Part shown: positions 37,545 through 48,589 of the stretch, one piece after another
How the letters are laid out: each line of letters opens with the position of its first letter
Position numbering within the stretch: position 1 is the first letter of the stretch
Assembly (NCBI GenBank): GCA_004764695.1
Contig: SMSO01000033.1
Coordinates: 945,001 to 1,009,000, forward strand
From: Schizochytrium sp. TIO01
Lineage: Eukaryota > Sar > Bigyra > Thraustochytrida > Thraustochytriidae
Length of the DNA stretch: 64,000 bases
Reading direction: 5' to 3'
The notes under the pieces: generated by a model
What the model saw: the letters and a program-made list of their open reading frames with translations, nothing else
What the model was told of the DNA's origin: nothing
Database searches by the model: none
Translations under genes and position numbers: made by a program

Positions 37545-37690
37545 CAATTCAAGCTCAAGTTCAAGTTGAGCTTGAACTTGCTTAAACTTGAACTTGAACT
37601 TGAACTTGAACTCGAACTCGAACTTGAACTCGAACTCGAACTTGAACTCGAACTCGAACTCGAACTCGAACTTGATCTTGATCTTGAAGA
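37545..37690. repeat. (AACTYG)n hexanucleotide array
   Basis: About 20 copies of AACTTG or AACTCG (one GATCTT variant at the end), around 145 bp. The 6-bp period gives open frames on both strands (repeating Glu-Leu on plus, Ser-rich or Glu-Phe on minus), none of which has gene-like flanks. Confidence 0.9.
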
Positions 37691-37746
37691 GGAGATGGCG
37701 GTCATCTTGAGGGTCAAGGAAATGAGTCTGTTCAAGTATAAATGGA

Positions 37747-37747
<1 letters not shown>

Positions 37748-37779
<32 letters not shown>

Positions 37780-37783
37780 GAGC
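37748..37783. repeat. (AAGC)n microsatellite
   Basis: Eight to nine AAGC units. Confidence 0.9.
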
Positions 37784-38733
37784 GAATAAATGAACACAAT
37801 GCTTTTGTTGTGTCGTCTTGGAACGGTGAAGAGGAAGGATGCCGGGATTTGGTTAGTTAATTAGTTGATTGGTTAGTTCGTTAGTTTGTTAGTTCGTTAG
37901 TTCTTCAGAATTCGCGATTCACAACGTGCGAAAGGTTCGCATTTGGAGATCAGTCGCGGCTTTGCCTGTTTCTTCTATCTTGCCTGTATCTTCGACCCCT
38001 CCCTCCTGTTTCTGAGAGCGATGAACGCAAGGAAGAAATGCCCCAAAGACGGCGTCGCTTCTTTCCAAGGAGGCCACCGATTGGAGAAGTGGCGGCAAGC
38101 GATATCGCGGTCAAGGATTAAGAAGGAGGAGGAGAAGGAGAAGGAGGCAGGTCAGCTAGCTAGCTGTCGGTTTGCTCGCCCACCCGTCCACCCGTCGACC
38201 GTGCGTTGAAAACGAAACTTCTCTGCTCGCGAGCCAGCGGATTTGGTTTATTGGCACGAGAAACCTACCCACTAGGACACTTCAGCTGCGTTGTCTTCAA
38301 GGCCAAGAGCTAATGCGTGGCTGTTCCAACGCCTCGTCCATACATTCATTCATTCACTTGATTCATTGTAGACAAAGTGCTCTTTTCATGCTAGTTTTAT
38401 TTTTTAATAGTTAATTTCTTTACACTTTTATTTTTATTTTAAATATATATGTAGATATTGTTTAGTTAGTTAATGATAATAAATAATAATGAATAAAAGA
38501 ACAGATAGGATGTTTTTCAGATTAAGAACATGATATATGAAGATTAGAAACAATAATTTCAAAAGGACGAGCAGCAGTGTTATGAAGCGTGTTCACCGAG
38601 CGCTTCGTTCTCTTGGAGACAAAGTCTTTCCCAAACAAATAAGATGAACAGAAACCACAGCGATCCTCAATCCCTACGAGTTTAAGAGAGGGAACTTTTT
38701 GAAGATCCAGCCAGTAGTTCGTAGTCATTACTT

Positions 38734-38736
<3 letters not shown>

Positions 38737-38769
<33 letters not shown>

Positions 38770-38837
38770 GCCGAGTATGCGTCTGCTCCATCAATTAATC
38801 AATCAATCAATCAATCAATCAATCCATCAATCAATCA

Positions 38838-38923
<86 letters not shown>
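38737..38923. repeat. Compound (TC)n, (AATC)n, (TATC)n microsatellite
   Basis: TC repeats to about 38766, AATC units at about 38791-38836, then about 21 TATC units to 38923, followed by more AATC-like units. Confidence 0.92.
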
Positions 38924-38924
<1 letters not shown>

Positions 38925-40122
38925 AATACATCAATCAATCAATCCATCAATAAATATCATTCTTCCTTCAGCACGACCGACTCGAGCGCTTAAAGGACCG
39001 CAACGGACGCTCGGTCGAAGGAGAGAGAAGCTCTGAGGACCGATCTGTTCCAAGGCGGAGGAAGACGATGCGGAAAACGCGGTTTGCGAAAATGCAGGAG
39101 ATGCCACTAAGTAAGTGCGTATCCACTCACTACCTACGCGTGGCTATCTGTCTATCTATGTACGCATCTATCTATGTATCTATATACGAATGAATGGATG
39201 GATGAATGAATGAATGAATAGATTGCGCTCCATGATGGATGGAAAGATGGAAGGAAGCGAAACGAGACCAATCGCAGCCCAGAAAGAGAGGGTTTCTTGA
39301 AGGGAACGGGCGGCGTCTGCGAAGAAGAGAGAGCGCGATGCAAGGCCTCCGAGGGGGTGGGTGGCCGAGGGAGGCATCGCTGCTCCCAAGCAGGCTCAGA
39401 CTTGAGCTAGCGAAGTAGAGCAGAGCAGACCAGAGCAGAGGGCAGGAGGAATAAAATATCTTGGGATCGAGCTGGGCTCGCGAACGAGAGGTCTGAGAGG
39501 ACTGCGGGACAAAAGAGACCCAGGAGGATTCCTATATAAATAGGTAGCTGGCGACTAGTAGAGGGGAAGCAGGGGGGGCTCCATCTTCGCACGATAATGA
39601 GCGATCATGGACGTCGATGGATCTGGACCAATCGCTATTTCTTGCACGAAATGAGGAGCTCCATAGGCGAAGACCAAACGAAGGAAACGCCAGCGTGCAT
39701 AATGGATGTTTGAATTTGAATTTGAATAATAAGAAGAAGAAGACCTCCCCTCCACAGGGCAGAATCCCGCGTTGCGGTCTTGGCTGCCATGCCAACTCGA
39801 ACGAAAGGAAGGCTGACATTTGCCTCAATGGCCAGGCATGATGATTTCGATTGCTGTTCGTGGGCTTTCCAAAAGAAGGGGGAAATCACGAGAAGTTGAG
39901 AGACGATTCTATGGAGTAGCAGTGATTACAGCAGTAGTAGGATCTCGTCTAACTAAAAATATGCTTTCAAACTGGCTGCCTGACCGCTCGCTTCCTCGCT
40001 CGGCCTTGGTTGTTGCCATATTGAAAACGCCCAACCCAGGCCGGAATACAAAATAAAAGGTCCCGCTCAGCGCTACAGCTCTCGAAAAGGCTTGAGAATT
40101 CGTGGAAGCAGAACTTTGTGCC

Positions 40123-40578
40123 CTATTTCACATGAATGGCAGACAGTGCGAGATAGCCGGCTGGCTGTACATACATACTACAGCTGTACCAACAATTTTC
40201 ATAATAACCTCCAGAGTACATTATGACTATGCTGTGGGTATGCATGTCTATTATGAGCCCAGAAGTCAAATTCGCTCCGGACTTTTCCCCTAAGAGCAAA
40301 GGCCTCTCAGGCTGATGTAAACCGGGTTTTGGATGCCTCGATCGTTTGGGCAAATTGCAGCCTTTCAATATGCAGACATGCGGCTGTACCCGAGTTCGGA
40401 CAAACCTTAAGCACCCGCCACTGGCGCGAGTAACCAAAGCGACAGGAGATGAAGAAAACGTGCGTGCCTTATGAGTGCTCTGTTTTAGAACACCAAACAG
40501 GGACAAAGTGACCGTGCTGAATTGATGACCGCTCATCACCGGACACCGAGTAGATAGATATATTTGAAAGCGCATCAT
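40123..40578 (-). CDS. Hypothetical protein, weak candidate
   Basis: A 151-codon minus-strand frame begins with ATG at 40578 and is not built on a simple repeat. It is basic and Ser/Thr-rich, with a Cys/Tyr patch near the end (YYENCWYSCSMY). No signal peptide, domain or family is recognised. It is the cleanest ATG-initiated frame in the desert, but random occurrence is quite possible. Confidence 0.2.
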   Translation of the reverse strand: MMRFQIYLSTRCPVMSGHQFSTVTLSLFGVLKQSTHKARTFSSSPVALVTRASGGCLRFVRTRVQPHVCILKGCNLPKRSRHPKPGLHQPERPLLLGEKSGANLTSGLIIDMHTHSIVIMYSGGYYENCWYSCSMYVQPAGYLALSAIHVK

Positions 40579-41656
40579 TTGAATCGAAATGTTCTATTTA
40601 TTTTTGTTGTTTTCCGAACGTCGGCGAGTCTCTTTCTCTTTCTCTTTCTCTTTCTCTTTCCCCTTCTCTATTTTTTTTTTAAATGAAAAATTGAAAAACA
40701 TGTAGGTAGTACCTACTGTGTAAAACAGGATTGTAAGGCTGTTTTCTTTTCTTGGTATCGTTCAGTGACCCTACAATCGTAACGGTGTTCTTTCCCTCAT
40801 TGAAAGATAATTTTATTCGTTTAGATTGAGTCGATTCTATACAGCATTGCGGCGCTACTCTCGATGGTTCCTCTTTACAGAGAAGCAAAGCACCATGAGG
40901 TCGTCCGTCCACCATTCACAAGTCTGATCAACTTATTCTTCTTTATAATTTTTTTATTCTTTGATCTTCTTCTGTAAACAAGGGTTTATCTATGTTGTGC
41001 AACGATCAATACGAAGTGTTTCGCTTTTCAGAAGTACCGGAAACAAAGAAATAGTGCAGATTGTTCCGACAGAACTTCACCTGTAGAAATCATAAGAAAC
41101 CCCGACATAGCGCAGTGCATGCACAGCTGTCGTGATTTGGATAATGCTTTGTTGTTGAGTTTGTACCTACCACCCCTTCCCGCTCAGGGCCACTAAAAAC
41201 CCTACTAGTATCTGGTTGTTTCTGTTCATACAGAGAAAAATGAACGCTCGAATCGAACCAATGAAAGGGCCCCCTTCCAACTCGAGGGGACTGTCTTCCA
41301 CTTTGGCGTCATCGACTAGCCTGGACATTGAATAAATCCTCCATTTGCTCTTGTACTCCCCAAACCTGTTTTTTTGTATTCGTTTCCTCCTGGTAGTCGG
41401 AAACGATAAAGTTCTGCTTCCTCTGTGGGGGTCTCCTTTACTTCTTTAAATACAGTTGACGGGGATCTGCTCCGACAGTTTTGATCTTCGATATTTTCGC
41501 TATAGCACTGGTAGGGCAGTGAATTGGCCGGTTTCTATCTCTGCTGGTGTTGAATTGGTAAGCACTAGCCCTAGTTTCATATTTGTTTGGGGAATCCAGA
41601 ACTCCTTTCATTCTGTGACACTGACCAATTGCGACTTTTTGATACAAACTCGATGA

Positions 41657-42751
41657 TTATGCCGTCTGCACGACCTCCTTGGCCTTTCCTTTCTGAGATG
41701 CGTTTTTGTCTGCTTTGAGCCCTGCATCCTCTGGTTCGAGACCCTCCACGAAGAGGTCCTTCGGTCCCGTCGAAAAAACCTTATCAAAGAATCCCGAGAT
41801 CCGACGAGTATACTCCTTCTCATCGAGGAAGAAAGATTCAATGTGTTCAGCATTCTTCACAACGAAGAACTGTTTCTCCGTGGAGCCTGAGAGTGAGTGT
41901 ATCTCGAAGCCGTGCGACAGCGGCACGACGCTGTCCTTCTCACTGTGCACAATGAGCAGAGGAATCTCAATGTCCTTGAGCTTGAAACGAGGGCCGACAA
42001 ACTTGGGGTCGTAGCCGTAGAAAATCTTAGTGGCGAGGCAAATAGACTCAAGGAAAAGCATATGCAAAGGTACGAACGAGTCCATGCCGAAGAGTCGCGT
42101 CGTTGGGAACATGCGGTCTAAGCGCACACCAACGACCTCCTTGAGCGAAGAGAATGCACAGTCAGTGGCGCATGCGATCACCTCGGGCCGGCGGTCGGCA
42201 GCCAACGTGAGTGCGACAGCGCCACCCATAGATGCACCAACAAGACCAATTCGTCCTCCTTCAGGCATGTTCGCGCACAGCCAGTCTAGAGCAGCATCGC
42301 CGTCACGCTTCTCTAAATAGCCAATGGTCTGTGGAGTCTCCTCCTGAGCGTAGCTACGAAAATCAAAGAGCAGTACAGAGTAGCCTGCATCCCAGAGTCC
42401 ACGTGCCACACCCAGCAAAGAGGACTTGTCCTGGTTGTACGGGTTGCAGCACAGCACAAGATCCTTTGAGGCCTTTCCGCGGATTGTCTGCTCCATGAAC
42501 CAAGCATCGAGATGGATGCCATCCTCGGTCTCCAGAGACACCTTCTTGTATGGAAGTCGAAGCGTCTCGGGCGTCAACACGAAGTGATCCGAGAACCAAC
42601 GCTGCCGAGGCTGGTTGATCGTATACGCGCCGTAAGCACCCACGGCGGAGCATAAGGCGCCAGTGGCCAAGGTGCCGGCAGCCACGCCCTTGCCCAGCAG
42701 CATGAACGCCTCGCGAGCTGTGCGACCACGGAGCATGGCGCGGAAGGCCAT
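41657..42751 (-). CDS. Alpha/beta hydrolase with N-terminal hydrophobic segment
   Basis: 364 aa from ATG 42751. The serine-hydrolase fold is clear: GxSxG nucleophile elbow GLVGASMGG (Ser174), a catalytic acid in LLIVHSEKDSVVP (Asp273) and histidine in KNAEHIESF (His303). VSLETEDGIHLDAWFM and VLLFDFRSYAQEE are typical of the bacterial YqkD/FrsA-like and eukaryotic ABHD13/ABHD17-type families, some of which are protein depalmitoylases or lipases. Residues about 20-45 (GKGVAAGTLATGALCSAVGAYGAY) form a hydrophobic segment that could anchor or target the protein. The Lys-rich C-terminus ends GKAKEVVQTA. Substrate unknown. It is divergent from the neighbouring zinc-finger/SAM gene. Confidence 0.88.
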   Translation of the reverse strand: MAFRAMLRGRTAREAFMLLGKGVAAGTLATGALCSAVGAYGAYTINQPRQRWFSDHFVLTPETLRLPYKKVSLETEDGIHLDAWFMEQTIRGKASKDLVLCCNPYNQDKSSLLGVARGLWDAGYSVLLFDFRSYAQEETPQTIGYLEKRDGDAALDWLCANMPEGGRIGLVGASMGGAVALTLAADRRPEVIACATDCAFSSLKEVVGVRLDRMFPTTRLFGMDSFVPLHMLFLESICLATKIFYGYDPKFVGPRFKLKDIEIPLLIVHSEKDSVVPLSHGFEIHSLSGSTEKQFFVVKNAEHIESFFLDEKEYTRRISGFFDKVFSTGPKDLFVEGLEPEDAGLKADKNASQKGKAKEVVQTA

Positions 42752-43673
42752 GGTGACGTGATAGAGTGCAACGCGTCAGTGCTGGCAGCGATTAAATGAG
42801 CTCGTTGCGTCACTTATGCGCGTGTCTGTCTGATAGCCGCTTTGGTGGATGTGTCTCGGGAACATAGACTTTGGGATACTTTGGGAGACAAGACTGTTGG
42901 GGCATAAAGGAAGGTGAGTGCTAGAGAAAAGGCTGAGAGGACATATAGGAAGGCGCAGGGGAGACCTGAGACTCAAGCTTGTTCTTTTCGTAGCTGATGG
43001 CGTAAAAAGAGCAGTGTTAGGGATTGAGGCAACAAATATTGGGGATGTGGCACAGCAAGAGACTTATTGAGAGAGACAAATTTGTTACGGCGTACGTAGT
43101 CAACCAGACCAAGATATGATACGAAGTGATTTCATGCAGGGACTTTCCTGGGAAGCCCACTCCGGAAAGACTAGCATTACTAGTATGGCTATTGCTAAGA
43201 CTGCATGAGAGAAGTCAAGAATCCGCGAAGGTCAAAATGGTGTTCAGATGTCCAAAGTATATGACGGAAACTGAGGAGGCTTGCAGCTGGCAAAGCTGCA
43301 TAGAAAATACAGTTGTGCTGATCAATGGGAACAAAGCTTTATCACCATAACAACCTTCTCTTAAGACCCATCAGGGAGATCTTACCATCATGATGCTGAC
43401 ATAGTAATTCCCCGTGTTCCCTAACAACCTCCAACGGCTACATTTAGTGCACACCCCAACTGCATATATATACTATTTGGTCATACATGATACCTCGTTT
43501 CTCTAAAGGATGAGGCAATTGAATAGAAGTGTTGTGATAGAAAACAATGCAATACACAGGGCAATTTAAGAGGTACTGACCGATATTTAACCTGGTAGAG
43601 CTACTTTGGGTTTATTGATTGGGTTCACCAAAAAAGCATATGCAAACAGCTTGAAGCTCTTCTCTAACTTATC
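42752..43673. other. Shared upstream region of two divergent genes
   Basis: About 920 bp between the starts of the hydrolase (minus) and the zinc-finger/SAM gene (plus). No gene or repeat is apparent; it presumably contains both promoters. Confidence 0.5.
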
Positions 43674-46600
43674 ATGGACTGCTCACCTGCGCGCAAGGTT
43701 TGGGAAGAAAAACTTGCCGCAATCCTTGATGATCCTGAAACCTTCACGCTGCAAAGAAAACCTCGTTCAACTACTCCCGAGCGTGAATCCAGACAGGAGT
43801 CTGACAGGAAAGCGTATCAAAGAAAGGTTACTGCAGCCTTTGATGGAGAGGATGAATCAAAAGACGCTGATGACGCAGACTGGTGGGCGACAAGTACCAA
43901 CAACTCAGGATCGCTAGGGGCAGTAGTACAAAGAGTGAAGGCGGAAAGCCAACAACGAAATGAAGCTGTTAAATCTATGAACCAACTATTCCACGACACA
44001 AGGAAAGAGGCAAGAACTTCTTCCAAACTTGTGCAAGAGCTGTATGACAAACTTGAAGAAGTCTCACTGCATTACAACTCTCTACAAGAGGCAAGAGATG
44101 ATGACCATGCATCCATGCTTCCATATCAAAACAGACATTACTGCGCTTGAGCGCTGGAAACGCCAAACCAGTGCCAGTTTGCAAAACAACCGTGCCATCA
44201 CCGATGAACTTGCGTCAGTGTGCGAAACATTACGACAACGCGTTGAACACATTGCCAAGTCATGTTCCGCAAACTTTGCTAGAGATCAGTTACAGAGCAT
44301 TGTAGCTCAAATGCTAGACACCACCCACGTAGAATTTAGCGCTCATCTTCGAGATCAGAGTATGCGCATCTCAAGGGCCGAGGCAGATGCTGCATTCGCA
44401 CGAACATTTATTCAAGACCTTCCATCGCAAAACAGATCCTCTGTTGGTCCAACAGAACATGCAAGCGCAAGCCAGGAATATCGTGAATGGGTACAAAACC
44501 GGCTTGAGCTAATTGAAGCAAAATTACTTCAGCGTATCCACAATGTTGAAACTAATGCAACAGTCAGTCTTATGAAAGAGACTCAACATTTAGACGAGCG
44601 ACTTCACGACTGCCAGAAACAATATGTTTCTTTGATCTCGAAGACCTTTTCTATGCAGCCTCAACAAATGCAGACTCTCTCTTATCATTATCAACATCCG
44701 CAGCAATTCCAAGGTTCTCAGCGTCCAGCCGCAACATATGCAGCAAACGCAAGCGGTGCGCCGCCACCACCGCCTCCGCCGCCTCCCCCTTCCCAGCCCC
44801 TAGTAGTGGCCACAAACCCTGAGCTCATACAACGCATTGACCAAATCGATTTGCAACTCGCGGAGCACAATAGCCTTCTAAATATCTTGAATAAGCCCCA
44901 GGGAAACGTTGATCCTCCATCAACAATAAATGAGCAAATTGAAGGTGCTCGGGAGTCTATATTGAAGGAATGCAAAAGCCATATGGAAGATATGATTAGA
45001 TCAGAGACACAAAACTTATACGCGATAATTTCAGAACAAAAACACCAGATCGAGACACTTCAAGGGCGCCTTGATCAATATGAGGAAAAGAAACAAGACA
45101 ACATTCAGAATGCGCAGAATCTGCACGAAGCACTTGCTACAAGCAATGAGACCTTAGAAGGTCGAATCCATGAAGTCAAGCAAAGCTCAGAGACCAAGAT
45201 TTCAGATCTAAAACAAAGTTTGGAGTGCAAAGTGAGCAGCCTCACAGAGGAAATCAAAGCGATGAGTTTGACCTCCAAGACATCAACCGTGGACCTCCGT
45301 GTTGATCAACTAATGGCTGACGTTGGCAAGCTTGTCAATGATCTAAAACATATTAATGAGCGTATGGGCCGTGTTGAGCGCCAATGTAACACAACACAGA
45401 CCTTACAACGGAAAGCAAACAATGAGCATCAAGAGGCTCTTGCAAGAGCCCAGGAGCGTGCCAGCGGGAAAACTGCGAATAGTGCTGGGCTCATTCCTGA
45501 ACCAATCACAATGCCTGTAAGCCAAGCTAAGCCGGTGACTCCAAGCAACCCACGTACGTACTCTATTCCCCCTACCACAGGCAAACCAATGGCATCCCCT
45601 GTAGGCTCTCGTACACTTTCTCGTGAGAATAGTTCTACCAAGACACCAGAGCAGCTTGAAAGGGAGGCAAGGCGTCAAGAAGAGCTTGCTGCGGTGCGAA
45701 AGCGTCTCGAACAATTTGAGGCAAAATGGAAACAAAGCCAGGGCTCTCTTGGAGCCACTGCTACGGCAAATGCTGCATCACCAAGCCTCCAACAGCAGAA
45801 CCTACAGAAACGATTTCAACCTCCGCCTCCAAAAACACCACCTCCCCCGCATGCCATTAAAGTCCAGAACGTAGAAGGTCAGCGCCCTAGCACTGCGCCC
45901 CACATGAAGAGAACCGGTGCAGAGAGTTCCGCGCAGCTTGACAGAATTGCGCGTGCAAGAAAACAGGACGACGAGGACGGTGACGCACCAAGTGATGCTG
46001 ACTCTGACGAAGACAACGATTTTGCCAGGAATTCTTCTGAACTCGCTTATGGAGGTGCTTCGGATAACGAAGGTGAAGAGGAAGAAGTCAGTGATAGTGA
46101 AGCAAGCTCTGACGAAGCTTTTCGAAAGCCAACAACCTCGATGCTGATAAGCGACGATGACGAAGATGATGACATGAGCCGTTCTAACGACTTCGATGAA
46201 GCATCAGATAAACAGGAAGACGCAAGCAAGGGTGATGATAAAGAAGAAGAAGAAAATGATGACGATGAGGATGAGGAGGAGGATGATGATGATGATGAGG
46301 AGGAGGAGGAGGAGGATGAGTCGGGGACATCTGCTTCCGAAAGCAATAGTGAAGAATCGGATCATGAATTGGAGCAGGAAGATGACCACAAAGAAGAAGA
46401 TGATGGTGATGAAGTGGAGGAAGAGAGCCCGGCAACAAACTCCCCCCCTCCGGTTTCACCTGTGGTCCCTGTAGTAAAAACTTTGCCAAAGCCACCAAAT
46501 GGTACAGTTGCATGCCAATTTTGTAAACGTATTTTACCTGGGAAAAATACCGCTGCACTTCACGAAAAAGTATGTGACCGCCGCCCAGCCCAATGCAAAC

Positions 46601-47232
46601 AGTGCAATAAACTTATGCCAGCACCAGAGCTTCGTATGCATGAAAAGTGGTGCACAGCTACTCCAGCACCCACTTCGTCAGCAGTGGTAAACTCAGAAAG
46701 TGAAAATGGTGTTGATGTTGAAGTTAAATGCGAACACTGCGACGAAATGTTTCCTGCGAATGAAATGAACTCCCACCGACAAAACTGTGACTGGTTACCC
46801 TCAAAATGCCAATTTTGCAGTATGGTCATTATTCAACGAGATGTCCCAAAGCACGAGGCTAGATGCAGTAAAAACACCAACCGCGACGCTTCTTTGGGGG
46901 GGCGAGCAACATCAATGTTGTCACAGTTGAATTCTGGTGGCGCACATTTTGAAAGCTGGTCAACAGATCAGGTGATAGCCTGGTTGCGGTCAATCCCAGG
47001 CCTAGCGCCTGCCACAATCGCTTCTTTCAAAGAGCTACAGGTCGATGGAAATATGCTGGCAGAAGTTACCCCTCTCGACCTGCAAACGACTCTCAAGATT
47101 AATAGTGCACTTGATCGCAAACAAATCACATTTGCTCTAGAGAAGCTACGATCTTCCCACAAGGAGGCTAGAGACGGTGCATCTAATGTTGTCAACCAAC
47201 TCTTGGGTAACATTGTACCATCTTCTTATTAA
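43674..47232 (+). CDS. Coiled-coil, zinc-finger and SAM-domain protein (frame change near 44.1 kb)
   Basis: Starts at ATG 43674 (MDCSPARKVWEEKLAA). The first frame runs to a TGA at 44148-44150. A second frame, open to 47232, takes over from about 44.10 kb. The protein then holds long coiled coils, a Pro10 run with a GAPP head near 44760, more coiled coil to about 45770, an acidic Asp/Glu region (46060-46430), two pairs of CxxC...HxxxC fingers (46511-46885: CQFCKRILPG, CKQCNKLMPA, CEHCDEMFPA, CQFCSMVII) of C2HC/TRAF-like type, and a C-terminal SAM domain (SWSTDQVIAWLRSIPGL...LKINSALDRKQITFALEKL). SAM domains mediate oligomerisation. The join needs either an intron (for example 44042-44090, GTATG...AG, 49 nt) or a one-base indel in the AAAA at 44128-44131. 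Total length about 1,180 aa. Function unknown; scaffold-like. Confidence 0.8.
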
Positions 47233-47470
47233 TATTTCAGTTAAACAATAACACCAAACGAGCAACAATATTTCCAATTTTTGTCAAAAGATGTATAAGC
47301 TGATGCAGTCTAATTTCTTGATTTTCTTCTTGATGAAATCGAATTACTAATTAGCTAACGTTAAAAACTATGGTTGCCTAGCTGGCCTAAAGCTCTCCAA
47401 ATAAATTAGAATAAATGGCTACTCTTCTTTCGTCTGCTGGCTTATGTCTTCCTTGATACTTTGCTCGAGG

Positions 47471-48589
47471 CTAGGAAGCGCTGGTAGCTTCGGTTTCTGT
47501 AGGCTTGCTCTCATTTGCGTCAGAGGCAAGAGATGAGATCTCGGTATTACCAGCACTAGTCGTTTCGGAGGGCAGAGCTTGTTGGCTTGTTACGTTAGAA
47601 GGAGGTACCGGAGCTGCAGGAGCAGATGGAAGCTGAGATTGCTCAGCGGGTGCATCTTGAGTAGCTGCAGCATTAAACGCCATTTGTGCTTCCTCCTGGG
47701 AAACACTAATCGCAAAGCCGCTTTCCTTGGGCATGACAATTGCACGAGCAGTCTTAGGAACAGGGTTTTCTGCTGTTGCTTCATCACCAAGCTTCCACTC
47801 AGGCCACCCTTCAGGTTCTGGGATAAGCTCCCAGTGAGGTTCAGGATATCTGTTGTCACCTTTGTTGAAGTCAAACACATTGCACCAATGGTTATGCTCA
47901 GGAATGAGCTTCGCCTTGGAAAAGTGTGCTGTCTGGTTAGAATATGACGCAGAATAGGGATAAAACCGCATTTTGGAGGAGGTTTCGACTACAGGTTCAG
48001 TCTTGGAATACAAAGAAACAGTACACGATTCACAGTCTCGGCAGCGAAATTGCTTACATGCAATGAAAAAGTGACAGTTCTTTGCATTACGCACAAAAAC
48101 AGACTCACTACTGGGTCCAATGAGGATCTTGCAGCCCGAAATACCGTCCAACAGTACCTGGTCCGAGTGGTCCATGAGCTGGACTTCACATTTGTCAAGC
48201 CCACTAATAGTGAAGGACTGTCCACAAATTTCGCCTTCCTTTTTCACCAAAGTCTCATTCTTACGGTCGCGGAACGAGTAAAATGTATCGCTAACATATT
48301 TACGATACTCACTGCGGTCCTGAAAAGTTTTGCCATCAGGTGCTGTAAATGTTTGCGAGGCCACCAATGGGCGAATGTTGAATCCCTTGACGCCATCCTT
48401 CTTATCACCGTCCTCAAACTCGACGCTGTAGGTGCCGTTGGCAGCATCGTAGCCAGTAATGGTGCCCTTGTAAAAGCTCTTCCAGCCTTTGACCTTGGCT
48501 TCTACCTTGGTTCCTGTGGCATAGGTCTGTGCCTTGTTTGATGTTGAACTCATCATGGGGAGTGGCGAGATCTTCTTGAGCATATTCAT
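47471..48589 (-). CDS. Tudor-like plus RP2/TBCC-domain protein
   Basis: 372 aa. Residues about 22-75 (KVEAKVKGWKSFYKGTITGY... EFEDGD) form a Tudor/agenet-like beta barrel. Residues 118-230 form a C-CAP/TBCC beta helix: ICGQSFTISGLDKCEVQLMD, SESVFVRNAKNC, ACKQFRCRDC, TEPVVETSS. The invariant QFRxRDC motif with Arg182 corresponds to the arginine finger that TBCC/RP2 proteins use for GAP activity on ARL2/ARL3-type GTPases. The tail (about 290-372) is Ala/Ser/Thr/Pro-rich and disordered. Human RP2 has a C-terminal nucleoside-diphosphate-kinase-like domain; none is seen here. Expected role is tubulin folding or ARL3-linked ciliary membrane traffic. Start at ATG 48589; MMSSTSNK a few codons on is an alternative. 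It is convergent with the zinc-finger/SAM gene (238 bp between ends). Confidence 0.88.
   Translation of the reverse strand: MNMLKKISPLPMMSSTSNKAQTYATGTKVEAKVKGWKSFYKGTITGYDAANGTYSVEFEDGDKKDGVKGFNIRPLVASQTFTAPDGKTFQDRSEYRKYVSDTFYSFRDRKNETLVKKEGEICGQSFTISGLDKCEVQLMDHSDQVLLDGISGCKILIGPSSESVFVRNAKNCHFFIACKQFRCRDCESCTVSLYSKTEPVVETSSKMRFYPYSASYSNQTAHFSKAKLIPEHNHWCNVFDFNKGDNRYPEPHWELIPEPEGWPEWKLGDEATAENPVPKTARAIVMPKESGFAISVSQEEAQMAFNAAATQDAPAEQSQLPSAPAAPVPPSNVTSQQALPSETTSAGNTEISSLASDANESKPTETEATSAS

Larger units (their letters stand above)
18547..41656. other. 23-kb gene desert rich in simple repeats and AT islands
   Basis: No convincing protein or RNA gene is seen, apart from two weak minus-strand candidates (33426-34546 and 40123-40578) listed separately. 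AT-rich islands of about 70-130 bp recur every 1.5-3 kb (near 18835, 20040, 20405, 22040, 23165, 23515, 26220, 28490, 29500, 32490, 35585, 38395). Many are flanked by pyrimidine or purine microsatellites. ATGGCGCC or ATGGAGCC elements recur. No transposase or reverse transcriptase motif was seen. It could be heterochromatic, pericentromeric or an expanded intergenic space; the sequence alone does not say which. Confidence 0.6.

Noticed and set aside
37506-37799. Glu-Leu or Ser-rich proteins on both strands at 37.5-37.8 kb
   Set aside because: Products of the AACTYG hexanucleotide array; no start context, no sensible flanks.
46047-46558. Minus-strand poly-Ser and His/Pro-rich frames
   Set aside because: Antisense of the acidic Asp/Glu region of the zinc-finger/SAM gene.
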